Assembly: GCF_016863655.1 (NCBI RefSeq)
Contig: NZ_BOPH01000088.1
Location: forward strand, 310,001 to 374,000
From: Virgisporangium ochraceum
GTDB taxonomy: Bacteria; Actinomycetota; Actinomycetes; Mycobacteriales; Micromonosporaceae
DNA length: 64,000 bases
Direction of reading: 5' to 3'
Of the stretch, positions 16,450 through 25,646 are shown piece after piece (the stretch's first letter is position 1; every line of letters begins with the position of its first letter). The notes beneath the pieces are model-generated. The model saw nothing but the letters and a program-made list of their open reading frames with translations. It was not told the origin of the DNA and made no database searches. The position numbers and the translations under genes are program-made.

Positions 16450-18720
16450 ATGCAGCACCGCGCCTCGCGCCAACACGTCGTGGACATGTGCCGGACCATG
16501 CTCGAACGCGGCTACCTCAAGGCCACCGAGGGCAACGTGTCGGTGCGCGTCCCCGGCCGCAGGCTCTACGCGGTGACGCCGAGCAACTACGACTACGACC
16601 GGATGCGCGTCGAGGACGTATGCATCGTCGACTTCGCCGGCAAGCACGTCCCCGACGGGCCTGACGGCAGTTCAGCCGATGGCCTCGTGCCGTCGATCGA
16701 GTGCGGCATGCACGCCAACATCTACCGCCAGCGCCCCGACGTCAACGCGATCGTGCACACCCACCAGCCCTACGCCTCGGCGCTCGCCTTCCTGCGCAAG
16801 CCGATCCCGCCGCTCACCGACGAACAGGTGCGCTTCCTCGGCCGGCAGGTCGCCATCGTCGACTACGCCCCGTCCGGCACCGGGTTCCTGGCGCGCAACG
16901 TCCAGAAGAAGGTCGCCGGCGGCGACAACGCCTTCATCATCGCCAACCACGGCATCGTCGCCCTGGGCACCGACCCCGACCGAGCCGTGTTCAACATGGC
17001 GCTGCTGGAGAAGGTGTCCATCGCCTACCTGATGGCGCTCACGACCGAGGCCGGCAAGGTGTACACGATTCCCGCGCCGATCCGGGAGATCGCGTTCGCG
17101 AAGCTGCGCAAGGACGAGAAGCGCATCGGCGCGCAGGTCAGCCTGTCGGTGCCGCCGGTGCGCGTCCCGGTCACCGAGGACCTTCCCAGCGCCGACGCGA
17201 AGGCCGCCGAGATCGCGGCCTCGCCCCCGGCGGTGGCCGCGACCGCGGAGGTGGCCGGCAGCGAGGCGGCCCAGCTCGGATACGCCATCAGCGCCTACCC
17301 GGACGTCGCCGACACGATGCGCCGGCTGGCGGCGCTGGTGGCCCAACCCGTGCGCGGGCTGCGCCACGACGCGCTGCTCGACGTGCTCGGCTACTTCGAC
17401 ACCAAGTGCCGGGCCAGCCAGGAGCTGACCGACCGGGCGAAGAAGCGGATCCCCGGCGGGGTCCAGCACAACCTCGCGTTCAACTACCCGTTCCCGCTCG
17501 CCATCGACCGGGCCGACGGCGCCTACCTCACCGACCGCGACGGCAACACCTACATCGACTTCCTGCAGGCCGGCGGGCCCACGATCCTGGGCAGCAACTA
17601 CGGGCCGGTCAACGAGCGGGTCGCCGAGGTGATCCGCGAGTCGGGACCGGTGACCGGCATGTTCCACGAGTACGAGCTGAAGCTCGCCGACATCATCCAC
17701 CGGTACATGCCGCACATCGAGATGTACCGCTCGCTCGGCTCCGGCACCGAGGCGGTGATGGCCGCCGTGCGCGGCGCGCGCGCCTTCACCGGCAAGAACA
17801 TGGTGGTCAAGGTCGGCGGCGCCTACCACGGCTGGTCCGACACGCTCGTCTACGGGCTGCGGGTGCCCGGCACGTACCGGATGAACGCCAAGGGCATCCC
17901 GTTCGGCGCCACGCTCAACACCCGCGAGGCGTTCCCGCACGACCTCGGCGCGTTGCGGCGCAAGCTCGTCGAGAACCGGGCCCGCGGCGGCACCGCCGCG
18001 GTCGTCGTCGAACCGCTCGGACCGGAGTCGGGCACCCGCCCGGCACCGCGCGACTTCAACCGGAGACTGCGCGCGCTGTGCGACGAGTTCGGCGCGCTGC
18101 TCATCTTCGACGAGGTGGTCACCGGCTTCCGGGTCGGGCTCGGCGGCGCCGCCGGGTACTTCGGCGTCACCCCCGACCTGACCGTGTTCGGCAAGGCCGT
18201 GTCGGGCGGGTACCCGATGGCCGGCGGCGTCGGCGGGCGCGCCGACGTCATGGCGGTGTTCGGATCCGGCCTCGACGGCAAGAACGGCGCGCACATCCAG
18301 GTGGGCGGCACGCTGTCGGCCAACCCGCTGTCATGCGCCGCCGGCTACTTCGCGATCGAGGAGATGGCGCGCACCAACGCCCCGGTGATCGCCGGCCGGG
18401 CCGGTGACCGGCTCACCCGCGGCCTGCAACGCCTCATCGACAGGCACGGCCTGCCGTACGTGACGTACAACCAGGGCTCCATCGTCCACCTGGAGTGCAG
18501 CGGTGTCATGCTGCTCGACATGCGCAACCCCATCAAGCTGTTCAAGGAGAACAAGGCCCGCAAGCGCCTGATGGAGCAGATGGGCGCCGCGTACGCCGCG
18601 CACGGCATCATCACGCTGGCGGGCTCGCGCATGTACACCTCGATGGCCGACACCGACGAGGTCGTCGACACGGCGCTCGACCGGTTCGACCAGGTGTTCG
18701 CGCTCGTCGAGGGAGTCTGA
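16450..18720 (+). CDS. Fusion: class II aldolase/adducin domain + class III aminotransferase (GSA-aminomutase-like)
   Basis: A 756-residue bifunctional protein. Residues ~1-225 are a class II (zinc) aldolase with ATEGNVSVRVPG, catalytic-type Glu84 (PSIECGMH), zinc ligands His103 and His105 (VHTHQPY) and His167 (ANHGIVALG). A ~100-residue Ala/Pro-rich linker follows. Residues ~330-756 are a class III PLP aminotransferase closest to glutamate-1-semialdehyde aminomutases, with SLGSGTEAVMAAVRGARAF, YHGWSD, IFDEVVTGFRV and the PLP lysine Lys582 (VFGKAVSGGYPMAG). All key residues are intact, so both activities are plausible: cleavage of a phosphorylated sugar and transamination of a product. The FGGY kinase gene follows directly. 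ATG 16450 is preferred over an upstream GTG at 16408. Substrate unknown. Confidence 0.85.
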   Translation: MQHRASRQHVVDMCRTMLERGYLKATEGNVSVRVPGRRLYAVTPSNYDYDRMRVEDVCIVDFAGKHVPDGPDGSSADGLVPSIECGMHANIYRQRPDVNAIVHTHQPYASALAFLRKPIPPLTDEQVRFLGRQVAIVDYAPSGTGFLARNVQKKVAGGDNAFIIANHGIVALGTDPDRAVFNMALLEKVSIAYLMALTTEAGKVYTIPAPIREIAFAKLRKDEKRIGAQVSLSVPPVRVPVTEDLPSADAKAAEIAASPPAVAATAEVAGSEAAQLGYAISAYPDVADTMRRLAALVAQPVRGLRHDALLDVLGYFDTKCRASQELTDRAKKRIPGGVQHNLAFNYPFPLAIDRADGAYLTDRDGNTYIDFLQAGGPTILGSNYGPVNERVAEVIRESGPVTGMFHEYELKLADIIHRYMPHIEMYRSLGSGTEAVMAAVRGARAFTGKNMVVKVGGAYHGWSDTLVYGLRVPGTYRMNAKGIPFGATLNTREAFPHDLGALRRKLVENRARGGTAAVVVEPLGPESGTRPAPRDFNRRLRALCDEFGALLIFDEVVTGFRVGLGGAAGYFGVTPDLTVFGKAVSGGYPMAGGVGGRADVMAVFGSGLDGKNGAHIQVGGTLSANPLSCAAGYFAIEEMARTNAPVIAGRAGDRLTRGLQRLIDRHGLPYVTYNQGSIVHLECSGVMLLDMRNPIKLFKENKARKRLMEQMGAAYAAHGIITLAGSRMYTSMADTDEVVDTALDRFDQVFALVEGV

Positions 18721-20304
18721 TTGCCGCCGGAGCAGATACTCGCGATCGACCTCGGCACCTCGGGGATGAAGGCCGCCCTCGTGGCGGCCGACGGAACGGT
18801 CACCGGGTGGGCCGAACGCGCGGTGGCGCTGCACGTGCTGCCGCGCGGCGGCGCCGAGCAGGACCCGGTGGAGTGGTGGGACGCGCTGGCCGCCGTCGTG
18901 GCCGACCTCGGCCGCGCCCACCCCGACCACCTGCGCGCGGTCACCACCGTCTGCTCCTCGACCCAGGGCGAGGGGACCATCGCCGTCGACGCCCACGGCG
19001 AGCCGCTGACCCGCTGCATCAGCTGGCTCGACATGCGCGGGGCGGCCAACCTGCGCCGGCAGTTCGGCGGCTTCCCGTCCCACGGCGGGTTCTCCGTGCG
19101 CCGGATCGCGCGCTGGCTGCGTCTCACCGGCGGAATGCCGTCGGTGACCGGCAAGGACCCGGCCGCGCACATGCTGTTCGTCCGCGACGAGCTGCCGCAC
19201 GTCTACGAGCGCACCGCGACCTTCCTCAACGTGCTCGACTGGATCAACCTCAAGTTGACCGGGCGGACGGTGGCGACGGTCGACTCGATCCTCACCTCGT
19301 GGGTGACCGACAACCGGCGCCCCGGCGACATCCGCTACTCGCCCGCGCTGGTGGCCGACTGCGGCATCGACCGCGACAAGCTGCCGCCGATCGTCGCCTG
19401 TACCGAGGTGATCGGCACGCTCTCGCCCGCCGCCGCCGGGCACCTCGGGCTGCCCGCGTCGGTGCGCGTCGTCGCCGGGGCGATCGACAACACCGCGGCC
19501 GCCGTCGGCGCCGGCACCACCGGCGACAACCAGCCGCACCTGTACGTCGGCACGTCCTCGTGGATCGCCGCGCACGTCCCGCGCAAGAAGACCGACGTGG
19601 TCGCGCAGATCGCGTCGGTGCCGTGCGCCGTACCGGACCGCTACCTGATGACCGCGCTGCAGGCGACGGCCGGCGCCAACCTCACCTGGCTGCGCGACAA
19701 GGTCGTCGAGTACGACGACCCGCTGCTGAGCGCCGGCCACATCAGCCGCGACGAGGGCACCATCTTCGACGCGTTCGACCGCATCATCCCGACCGTGCCG
19801 CCGGGCGCCGGCGGCGTGCTCTACACCCCGTGGCTGTACGGCGAACGGGCGCCGGTCGACGACCCGAACCTGCGGGCCGGCTTCGTCAACATCTCCCTCG
19901 ACACCACCCGGTCGGAGCTGCTGCGGGCGGTCTTCGAGGGCGTCGCGCTCAACACCCGGTGGCTGGCCCGCGCGGTCGACCGGTTCCTCGGCGCACCGGT
20001 GACGTCGATGGCGATCACCGGCGGTGGCGCGCAGTCCGACTCGTGGTGCCAGATCTTCGCCGACGTCCTCGGTGTCGAGATCCGCCGCGACGCCCGTCCC
20101 GTCGCGGTCAACGTGCGCGGTGCCGGCTGGATCGGTGCGGTGGGCACCGGACTGGTCTCGTTCGCCGACCTGCCGGACCTGATGAAGAGCGACCACGTCT
20201 TCGAACCCACCGCCGCCCACCGGGCCGTCTACGACGAGCTGTTCGACGTCTACCGGTACCTGCACAAGCGGCTCGCCCCGGTGTACCGGCGCCTCAACCG
20301 CTGA
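18721..20304 (+). CDS. FGGY-family carbohydrate kinase (xylulokinase-like)
   Basis: A 527-residue two-domain sugar kinase. The N-terminal phosphate motif is LAIDLGTSGMKAALV, the middle has RCISWLDMRGAANLRRQFGG, and the C-terminal ATP motif is MAITGGGAQSDSWCQIFADV. Length and motifs fit xylulokinase/gluconokinase-type FGGY kinases; the substrate cannot be deduced. It begins with TTG immediately after the stop of the fusion gene, with no gap, so it is translationally coupled. A plausible order is phosphorylation of a sugar or polyol here, then aldol cleavage and transamination by the fusion enzyme. Its 3' end overlaps the convergent epimerase gene by 11 bases. Confidence 0.87.
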   Translation: MPPEQILAIDLGTSGMKAALVAADGTVTGWAERAVALHVLPRGGAEQDPVEWWDALAAVVADLGRAHPDHLRAVTTVCSSTQGEGTIAVDAHGEPLTRCISWLDMRGAANLRRQFGGFPSHGGFSVRRIARWLRLTGGMPSVTGKDPAAHMLFVRDELPHVYERTATFLNVLDWINLKLTGRTVATVDSILTSWVTDNRRPGDIRYSPALVADCGIDRDKLPPIVACTEVIGTLSPAAAGHLGLPASVRVVAGAIDNTAAAVGAGTTGDNQPHLYVGTSSWIAAHVPRKKTDVVAQIASVPCAVPDRYLMTALQATAGANLTWLRDKVVEYDDPLLSAGHISRDEGTIFDAFDRIIPTVPPGAGGVLYTPWLYGERAPVDDPNLRAGFVNISLDTTRSELLRAVFEGVALNTRWLARAVDRFLGAPVTSMAITGGGAQSDSWCQIFADVLGVEIRRDARPVAVNVRGAGWIGAVGTGLVSFADLPDLMKSDHVFEPTAAHRAVYDELFDVYRYLHKRLAPVYRRLNR

Positions 20305-21217
20305 CGACCAGCGGGATCCCCTCGCGGTAGGTCGGCACCGTCGGGGTCCAGCCCAGCTCCCGCCCGGCCCTGGCATTGGAGACGCGCATCGAGGTGGTCA
20401 TGAGCGTGTGGACGTACGGGATAGCCCGCAGCGTCCAGGTCGGCACCCGCCGCGGCCGGCGAACCCCGAGCTCGGCCGCGAGCGTGTCGAGGAAGTCCGC
20501 CCACCGCACCGGTTCGTCGTCGACGATGTTGTACGCCTGGCCGGGGCGTCCCTTCTCCAGGGCGGCCACCGTCGCGGCGGCGGCGTCCTCCAGGTGGACG
20601 AACGCGGCGAACCCGCCGCCCGACGACGGCACCGGCAGCCGGCGCTTGCGGACCAGGTCGACGATCATCCGGACGAAGCTGTCCCGGCCGTAGAACAACC
20701 CGTACCGCAGCGCGACACCCTCGATCCCGTCGGCCGCGAACACCTGCTCCTCGGTCGAGCGGATGGCCGCGACCGCCGGCCCGACCAGGCCGGTCGTCGG
20801 CTCGCCGAACGGGTCGTCCTCGGTGATCACGTGCGACCCGTGGTCGCGGTAGCCGTACCCGAACACGATCGACTGGGTGAGGAACCGGCGGGCGCCGACC
20901 GCGTGGGCGGCGGCGAGGAGATGCGCGGTCCCCGTGGTGCGCAGGGCGTTCGTGTCCCGCATCGCCTGGCGCATCTTCGTGGTGCCCAGCGCGGTCAGCT
21001 GGTGCACGACCGCGTCGGCGCGCACGCCGCGCACCGCGGCGAGCAGGCCGTCGCGGTCCATGACATCGGCGACGACGGCCTCCGTGCCGCCCTCGCGCAG
21101 CCGCCCGGCGGTCGCCGCGCTGCGGGTGATGCCGACGACCTCGTGGCCGGCGGCGACGAGCTGACGGGTGAGCGGCGTACCGACGGCGCCCGAGGCGCCG
21201 GCGAGCAGGACCCTCAT
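20294..21217 (-). CDS. NAD-dependent epimerase/dehydratase (extended SDR)
   Basis: A 307-residue extended short-chain dehydrogenase/reductase-fold protein. The nucleotide motif is VLLAGASGAVGTPLTRQLVA; a DVMDRDGLLAAVRG segment follows. The usual YxxxK is not obvious: a Tyr-rich stretch FGYGYRDHG stands near the expected region, so catalytic competence is uncertain. It resembles the NAD(P)H-binding sugar-epimerase-like proteins common in actinomycetes. Start ATG 21217 follows a GGGGAG site. It is divergent from the MerR-type promoter of the ABC operon. Confidence 0.8.
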   Translation of the reverse strand: MRVLLAGASGAVGTPLTRQLVAAGHEVVGITRSAATAGRLREGGTEAVVADVMDRDGLLAAVRGVRADAVVHQLTALGTTKMRQAMRDTNALRTTGTAHLLAAAHAVGARRFLTQSIVFGYGYRDHGSHVITEDDPFGEPTTGLVGPAVAAIRSTEEQVFAADGIEGVALRYGLFYGRDSFVRMIVDLVRKRRLPVPSSGGGFAAFVHLEDAAAATVAALEKGRPGQAYNIVDDEPVRWADFLDTLAAELGVRRPRRVPTWTLRAIPYVHTLMTTSMRVSNARAGRELGWTPTVPTYREGIPLVVSG

Positions 21218-21326
21218 GCGTTCTCCCCTTTCGTGCGGTTCCACCACACGCAGACGGCGAACCGGCCGGCCGTGTGACAGCCGGCCGGTGTGGCGGCCCA
21301 CACACGCGTCCACCGGGCACGGCGGC

Positions 21327-21357
21327 TTGACCATGACGCAGCGTCAACCTTTCATGC
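21327..21357 (+). promoter_or_regulatory. MerR-type promoter with dyad in a long spacer; likely leaderless transcript
   Basis: A -35-like TTGACC (21327-21332) and a -10-like TCATGC (21352-21357) are separated by 19 bases. The spacer contains the perfect 6-1-6 palindrome TGACGCAGCGTCA (21334-21346). Overlong spacers with a central dyad are the hallmark of MerR-controlled promoters. Transcription would begin at about 21364-21366, on the ATG of the ABC ATPase, giving a leaderless mRNA. The MerR gene is the third gene of the same cluster. Confidence 0.65.
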
Positions 21358-21365
21358 TGGCCGGC

Positions 21366-22145
21366 ATGAGCATTCCCTCGACCGGCCCGGCGATCCACGT
21401 GCGGGGCCTGGAGAAGTCGTACAAGGACCTGCGGGTGCTCCGCGGCGTCGATCTCGACGTGGCCGCGGGCAGCATCTTCGCGCTCCTGGGCGCGAACGGC
21501 GCCGGCAAGACGACGATCGTCAGGATCCTGTCCACGCTGCTGCGGGCCGACTCCGGAACGGCGCGGGTCGACGGCTTCGACGTCGCGACGCAGGGTGCCG
21601 AGGTCCGCGCGTCCATCAGCCTGACGGGTCAGTTCGCGGCCGTCGACCAGATCCTCAGCGGACGCGAGAACCTGGTGCTGGTCGCCAGGCTGCGGCACCT
21701 GCGGGAGCCGGGCGCCGTCGCGGACGGCCTGCTGGCGCGGTTCTCGCTGACCGGGGCGGGAGCGCGGCGGGTGGCGACGTACTCCGGTGGGATGAGGCGC
21801 CGGCTGGACATCGCGATGAGCCTCATCGGGAGTCCACCGGTGATCTTCCTCGACGAACCGACGGCCGGGCTGGACCCGGAGGCGCGCCTCGAGGTGTGGC
21901 AGGCCGTACGGACGCTGGCGGAGGGCGGCACGACGGTCCTGCTCACCACCCAGTACCTGGAGGAGGCCGAACACCTCGCCGACCGGATCGCGATCCTGCA
22001 CGAGGGCCGGATCATCGTCGACGGCACCCTGGCGGAACTGAGGCGGTTGCTGCCGCCGGCCACGGTCGAGTACGTCGAGAAGCAGCCTACGCTGGAGGAC
22101 GTCTTCCTCGCCGTCGTCGGCGCGAAGGGTCGGGACCGGGGATGA
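21366..22145 (+). CDS. ABC transporter ATP-binding protein (DrrA-like)
   Basis: A 259-residue ATPase with Walker A LGANGAGKTT, Q-loop region SLTGQFAAVDQ, signature YSGGMRRRLDIAM, Walker B VIFLDEPTAGLD and H-loop (here LTTQYLEEAE, Gln in place of the usual switch His, as in many DrrA-type exporters). It powers the permease encoded next, an antibiotic/lipid exporter type. Two ATGs are possible: 21333 lies inside the operator dyad, so I prefer 21366, which would coincide with the transcript start. It overlaps the permease start by ATGA. Confidence 0.88.
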   Translation: MSIPSTGPAIHVRGLEKSYKDLRVLRGVDLDVAAGSIFALLGANGAGKTTIVRILSTLLRADSGTARVDGFDVATQGAEVRASISLTGQFAAVDQILSGRENLVLVARLRHLREPGAVADGLLARFSLTGAGARRVATYSGGMRRRLDIAMSLIGSPPVIFLDEPTAGLDPEARLEVWQAVRTLAEGGTTVLLTTQYLEEAEHLADRIAILHEGRIIVDGTLAELRRLLPPATVEYVEKQPTLEDVFLAVVGAKGRDRG

Positions 22146-22903
22146 GCGCACACCACCTCGTCGACACCGCCGTGCTCACCGGGCGGACCATGCGCCACGT
22201 GACCCGCAGCCCGGACACGATCATCACGACCGCGGTCACGCCCGTGGCGATGATGCTGCTGTTCGTCTACGTGTTCGGCGGCGCGATCGACACCGGCCCG
22301 GACCCGTACGTCACCTACATGCTGCCAGGCATCCTGCTCATCACGATCGCGTCGGGCGTCTCCTACACCGCCTACCGGCTCTTCGGCGACATCCAGGGCG
22401 GGATCTTCGAGCGGTTCCAGTCGATGCCGATCGCCCGGTCGGGCGTGCTGTGGGCGCACGTCGTGACGTCGCTGGCCGCCACCCTGGTCTCGCTCGTGGC
22501 CGTCGTCGGCGTCGCCGTGCTCATCGGCTTCCGCTCGGGCGCACCGGTGGTGGACTGGCTGGCGGTCGCCGGCATCCTCGTCCTGTTCACCCTGGCGCTG
22601 ACCTGGCTCGCGGTCATTCCCGGCCTCACGGCCACGACGGTCGACGGCGCGAGCGCGTTCGCGTATCCGCTCATCTTCCTGCCGTTCATCAGCTCGGCGT
22701 TCGTGCCCACCGCGTCGATGCCAGGTCCGGTGCGGGCCTTCGCCGAGCACCAGCCGGTGACCTCCATCGTCGACACGATCCGGAACCTGCTCACCGGGCA
22801 ACCGGTCGGCACCGGCATCTGGGCCGCCCTCGCCTGGTGCGTCGGCATCCTCGTCGTCGCCTACGCCGTCGCCACCCTCGTGTACCGGCGGAAGATCTCC
22901 TGA
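22142..22903 (+). CDS. ABC-2 type transporter permease (DrrB-like)
   Basis: A 253-residue membrane protein with six predicted helices, including TAVTPVAMMLLFVYVFGGAI, LPGILLITIASGVSY, LVSLVAVVGVAVLIG, WLAVAGILVLFTLALTWLAV, AYPLIFLPFISSAFVP and WCVGILVVAYAVATLVY. The ABC-2 conserved segments FERFQSMPIARSGV and SSAFVPTASMPGPVRAFAEH are present. It forms the pore with the ATPase encoded upstream. Start overlaps that gene (GATGA). The probable role is export of a toxic hydrophobic compound, controlled by the MerR protein downstream. Confidence 0.88.
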   Translation: MSAHHLVDTAVLTGRTMRHVTRSPDTIITTAVTPVAMMLLFVYVFGGAIDTGPDPYVTYMLPGILLITIASGVSYTAYRLFGDIQGGIFERFQSMPIARSGVLWAHVVTSLAATLVSLVAVVGVAVLIGFRSGAPVVDWLAVAGILVLFTLALTWLAVIPGLTATTVDGASAFAYPLIFLPFISSAFVPTASMPGPVRAFAEHQPVTSIVDTIRNLLTGQPVGTGIWAALAWCVGILVVAYAVATLVYRRKIS

Positions 22904-22922
22904 GGCACGGCAGGATCGGACC

Positions 22923-23708
22923 ATGCTGACGATCAGCCAACTGGCGGCGTACGCCGGCGTCACGGTGCGGGCGGTGCGGCACTACCACCAGATCGGGCTG
23001 CTGCCCGAGCCGGAACGGGACGCCTCGGGGTACCGGCGGTACGGCGCGAAGGCTGTCGTGTCCCTGATCAGGATCCGCACCCTGGCCAACGCCGGCGTGC
23101 CGTTGGCGCAGATCGCACTGCTGCTCGACGCCGACGCGTCGGCCTTCGCCGAGGCGGTGCACCGGATCGACACCCACCTGCGCGAGGAGATCGAACGGCT
23201 GGAGACCAGCCGCCGGCAGATCGCGGAACTCGCGGCCGGGGACGGCCTGGGGCTCGCGCCGGAGGTGGCCGTCTACCTCGACCGCCTCCGGGGGATCGGG
23301 ATGTCCGAGCGGATGGTGCTGGCCCAGCGGGACGGCTGGATCCTCATCGCGGCCCGCTGGCCCGAGCACGTCGCCGAGTGGGTCCAGGGGAAGATCGCGG
23401 AACTCGACGATCCGCACGTCGCCCGGCTCTACCGCCTGATCTCCGAGATCGGCGAGTGCGAACCGGACGACGACGACCCGCGTCTGGAGGAGCTCGCCGA
23501 CACCATGGCCCGCATGGCCCAGCAGGCCTACGACGCGGGCGAGCTGACCGTCGAGGAGACGACGGCGCAGGACGACCTGCCGTTCGACCTTCTGGACGCG
23601 CTCGCTCTGGAGACCGACCCGCGGGTGCGCCGGTTGATGGAGCTGATGCGCGAACGGGGGTGGGCGCGGTGGACCCGACTGGACCGGCTGCCGGAAACCC
23701 CGGCCTGA
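22923..23708 (+). CDS. MerR-family transcriptional regulator
   Basis: A 261-residue regulator. The N-terminal winged helix is complete: LTISQLAAYAGVTVRAVRHY, HQIGLLPEPERDASGYRRYG, RIRTLANAGVPLAQI. A dimerisation helix and a ~150-residue C-terminal effector domain rich in acidic residues follow. There is no metal-type Cys pair near the domain boundary, so a drug-like or organic effector is more likely. It starts 19 bases after the permease and would control the upstream promoter with the dyad at 21334-21346, giving an autoregulated exporter operon. Confidence 0.88.
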   Translation: MLTISQLAAYAGVTVRAVRHYHQIGLLPEPERDASGYRRYGAKAVVSLIRIRTLANAGVPLAQIALLLDADASAFAEAVHRIDTHLREEIERLETSRRQIAELAAGDGLGLAPEVAVYLDRLRGIGMSERMVLAQRDGWILIAARWPEHVAEWVQGKIAELDDPHVARLYRLISEIGECEPDDDDPRLEELADTMARMAQQAYDAGELTVEETTAQDDLPFDLLDALALETDPRVRRLMELMRERGWARWTRLDRLPETPA

Positions 23709-23720
23709 GGACGTCGTGCG

Positions 23721-24674
23721 TCAGGTGCGGGCCCGGTCGGGGCGGCGTCGTTCGGCGCGACGCCCCAGCGCGATCTGCGTGAGGAGCGTCAGCACGCCGG
23801 CGAGTACGATCGCGGCGAGGTTGATGCCCAGTTGCACCGTCGACCCGACGGCCTCGTTGGCGACGCCGTACGCGATGGCGACGGCGGCGTTGGCCGCGGC
23901 CGGCACGGTGGTGACCGAGATCAGGACGCCCACGAGGGTGCCCGCCTTGGCCGAGGTCAACGACAGCATGCCGGCGATGCCGGCGAGGAAGCCCACGACC
24001 CAGGACAGGGCGTCCGGGCGCCAGATGAAGTCGGTCAACGGCCGCTTGGCGAGCAGCATCGACTCGTCGACGAGGCCGGCGGCGGTCAGCAGCCACGTCG
24101 TCACGACGGTGACGGCCATCCCGACGGCGAAGCCGACGAGCAGGGCCGTGGCGGACCTGCCGACGAGGCGGGGCCGGCGCCGCACGAGGCCGACACAGAG
24201 CGCGGCGAGAGGGCCGAACTCCGGGCCGACGACCATCGCGCCGACGATGAGGATCGGCTGGTCGAGGAGCACGCCGATGCTCGCGATGACGGTGGCCACG
24301 ATCATGAAGACCAGGTACGACCAGGACAGCCGGGTCTCCTCGCCCGTCTTCTCCTCGAGCTCGTGCCACACGACGGCGTCGACGCCGAGGCCGGGCACGC
24401 GGTTCGCGGCACGCCGGGCCGACTGCGACAGTGCCGCGTCGACGTGTTCCATCACGATCGCGCCGTCGCGCTCCAGGCCGAGGGACCGCAGCCGGTCGAG
24501 CACCGCTGTCGCGCCCTCGCGGACCACGTCGAACTCGACGAGGTCGCCGGCGGGCGACCGGGCGGCGCCCGGCAGGACGACGAGGTGGATGACCGCTTCG
24601 TCGTCGCACAGGAGCGCCTCGATGGTCGCCGTCGAGGCGGGAGGTGCGAGGACCCGCACGTGGAGCATGTCCAT
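23721..24674 (-). CDS. DUF389 membrane protein
   Basis: A 317-residue protein. Residues 1-110 form an ACT-like cytoplasmic domain (MLHVRVLAPPASTATIEALL); then about five or six membrane helices carry the DUF389 signatures LIVGAMVVGPEFGPLAALC, RPLTDFIWRPDALSWVVG and LTSAKAGTLVGVLISVTTVP. DUF389 (TIGR00341-like) proteins are widespread but have no settled function. It is convergent with the MerR gene (12 bases between stops). Confidence 0.85.
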   Translation of the reverse strand: MDMLHVRVLAPPASTATIEALLCDDEAVIHLVVLPGAARSPAGDLVEFDVVREGATAVLDRLRSLGLERDGAIVMEHVDAALSQSARRAANRVPGLGVDAVVWHELEEKTGEETRLSWSYLVFMIVATVIASIGVLLDQPILIVGAMVVGPEFGPLAALCVGLVRRRPRLVGRSATALLVGFAVGMAVTVVTTWLLTAAGLVDESMLLAKRPLTDFIWRPDALSWVVGFLAGIAGMLSLTSAKAGTLVGVLISVTTVPAAANAAVAIAYGVANEAVGSTVQLGINLAAIVLAGVLTLLTQIALGRRAERRRPDRART

Positions 24675-24736
24675 GCCGGAATCCTCGCAGCCGTCTCCGT
24701 TGTCCGGGCCGCGCCGGGCCGGCGTGGACAGCGGGA

Positions 24737-24769
24737 CCGCCGGCCGGCCGAGCGGTGGCCGGCCGGCGG
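24737..24769 (-). terminator. Hairpin terminator of the 24775-25449 gene
   Basis: A perfect 13-bp GC stem (CCGCCGGCCGGCC / GGCCGGCCGGCGG) with a 7-base loop, six bases beyond the stop of the minus-strand gene above it. Confidence 0.75.
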
Positions 24770-24774
24770 GGGTC

Positions 24775-25449
24775 TCAGGGGACCAGGCAGGCGGGACGCG
24801 GTGCGACCGGCACGGCCGCGGCCGCGGGGTACAGGTCGGCGCCGCCGTTCGTGCAGGAGACCGTCAGGATGCGGTCGGCGCCCAGCTCGGCGCGCAGGCG
24901 CCCGGCGACCTCGCGGGCGGCCGCCGTCGGCGTCACCACGACCGGCAGGCTGCCGATCTCCAGGAACTCTCCGACGAGGGCCGCGTCGCGCCGCAGCGTT
25001 CCGGTGTTCGCCGCGACATGCAGCGCGACGACGTCGTGCCGCGGCAGGAGGGTGCGCAGCCCGCCGGTCACGAGGGGCGTGTCGGGGCCGGACCGGCGCT
25101 CGTTCGATCCGCAGACCACGATCAGCTCGTCGTTGATGGCCAGCTCGGCCAGGCGGGTCACCACAGCTGCCGCGTTCTGGCGGGCCTCCCGCTCGTCGAC
25201 GACCACGATGGTCATCACCGTCGTGGTGGTGCCGATCAGCAGCTGTGACCAGCGTGGCTCGGGCCGGCTGTCGAGCGGTCCGCGCCCGGCCGCCCGGCCC
25301 GCCCGCCGCCGCCCGACATGCGGAGCGAACGCCGCGACGAGTCGCCGCATCGTGCGGTGGCCCAGCGTGTGGAGGAACTCCGCCGCCGGCGACCGGCGTG
25401 CCGGGGCGTCGGCGCGCACAGGGGGCTGCTCAGTCACGAGAGACGTCAT
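24775..25449 (-). CDS. Unknown cytoplasmic protein, possibly alpha/beta
   Basis: A 224-residue protein I do not recognise. The first ~60 residues are Arg/Ala-rich and probably disordered. From about residue 68 an alternating strand/helix pattern appears: LLIGTTTTVMTIVVVDEREA, ELIVVCGSNERR, HDVVALHVAAN, LPVVVTPTAAAREV, DRILTVSCTNGGADL. The pattern suggests a Rossmann-like or Usp-like fold without a clear nucleotide motif. It has its own ATG and a terminator, so it is probably monocistronic. No neighbour indicates its role. Confidence 0.6.
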   Translation of the reverse strand: MTSLVTEQPPVRADAPARRSPAAEFLHTLGHRTMRRLVAAFAPHVGRRRAGRAAGRGPLDSRPEPRWSQLLIGTTTTVMTIVVVDEREARQNAAAVVTRLAELAINDELIVVCGSNERRSGPDTPLVTGGLRTLLPRHDVVALHVAANTGTLRRDAALVGEFLEIGSLPVVVTPTAAAREVAGRLRAELGADRILTVSCTNGGADLYPAAAAVPVAPRPACLVP

Positions 25450-25646
25450 GGTTGTGATCCATCCGTGGTCGAGGGTGCCGCGCTACACAGCGGGGTATCG
25501 CGCCTGGCGGCTTGGTGCACCCGTCCGGTGACTCAGCGTGCCGCAGAATGGGGACGCTCCACCAGCCCCAGTCCTGTCCGGCCAGTTCTGGCCCGGAGAC
25601 CCCGTCATGCATGATCGGCGGGCCGGTCAGGTCGGTCCCCACCAGG

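Noticed and set aside
16672..18294. 540-codon minus-strand open frame opposite the aldolase-aminotransferase fusion
   Set aside because: Shadow frame without recognisable domain; the plus strand has intact catalytic motifs.
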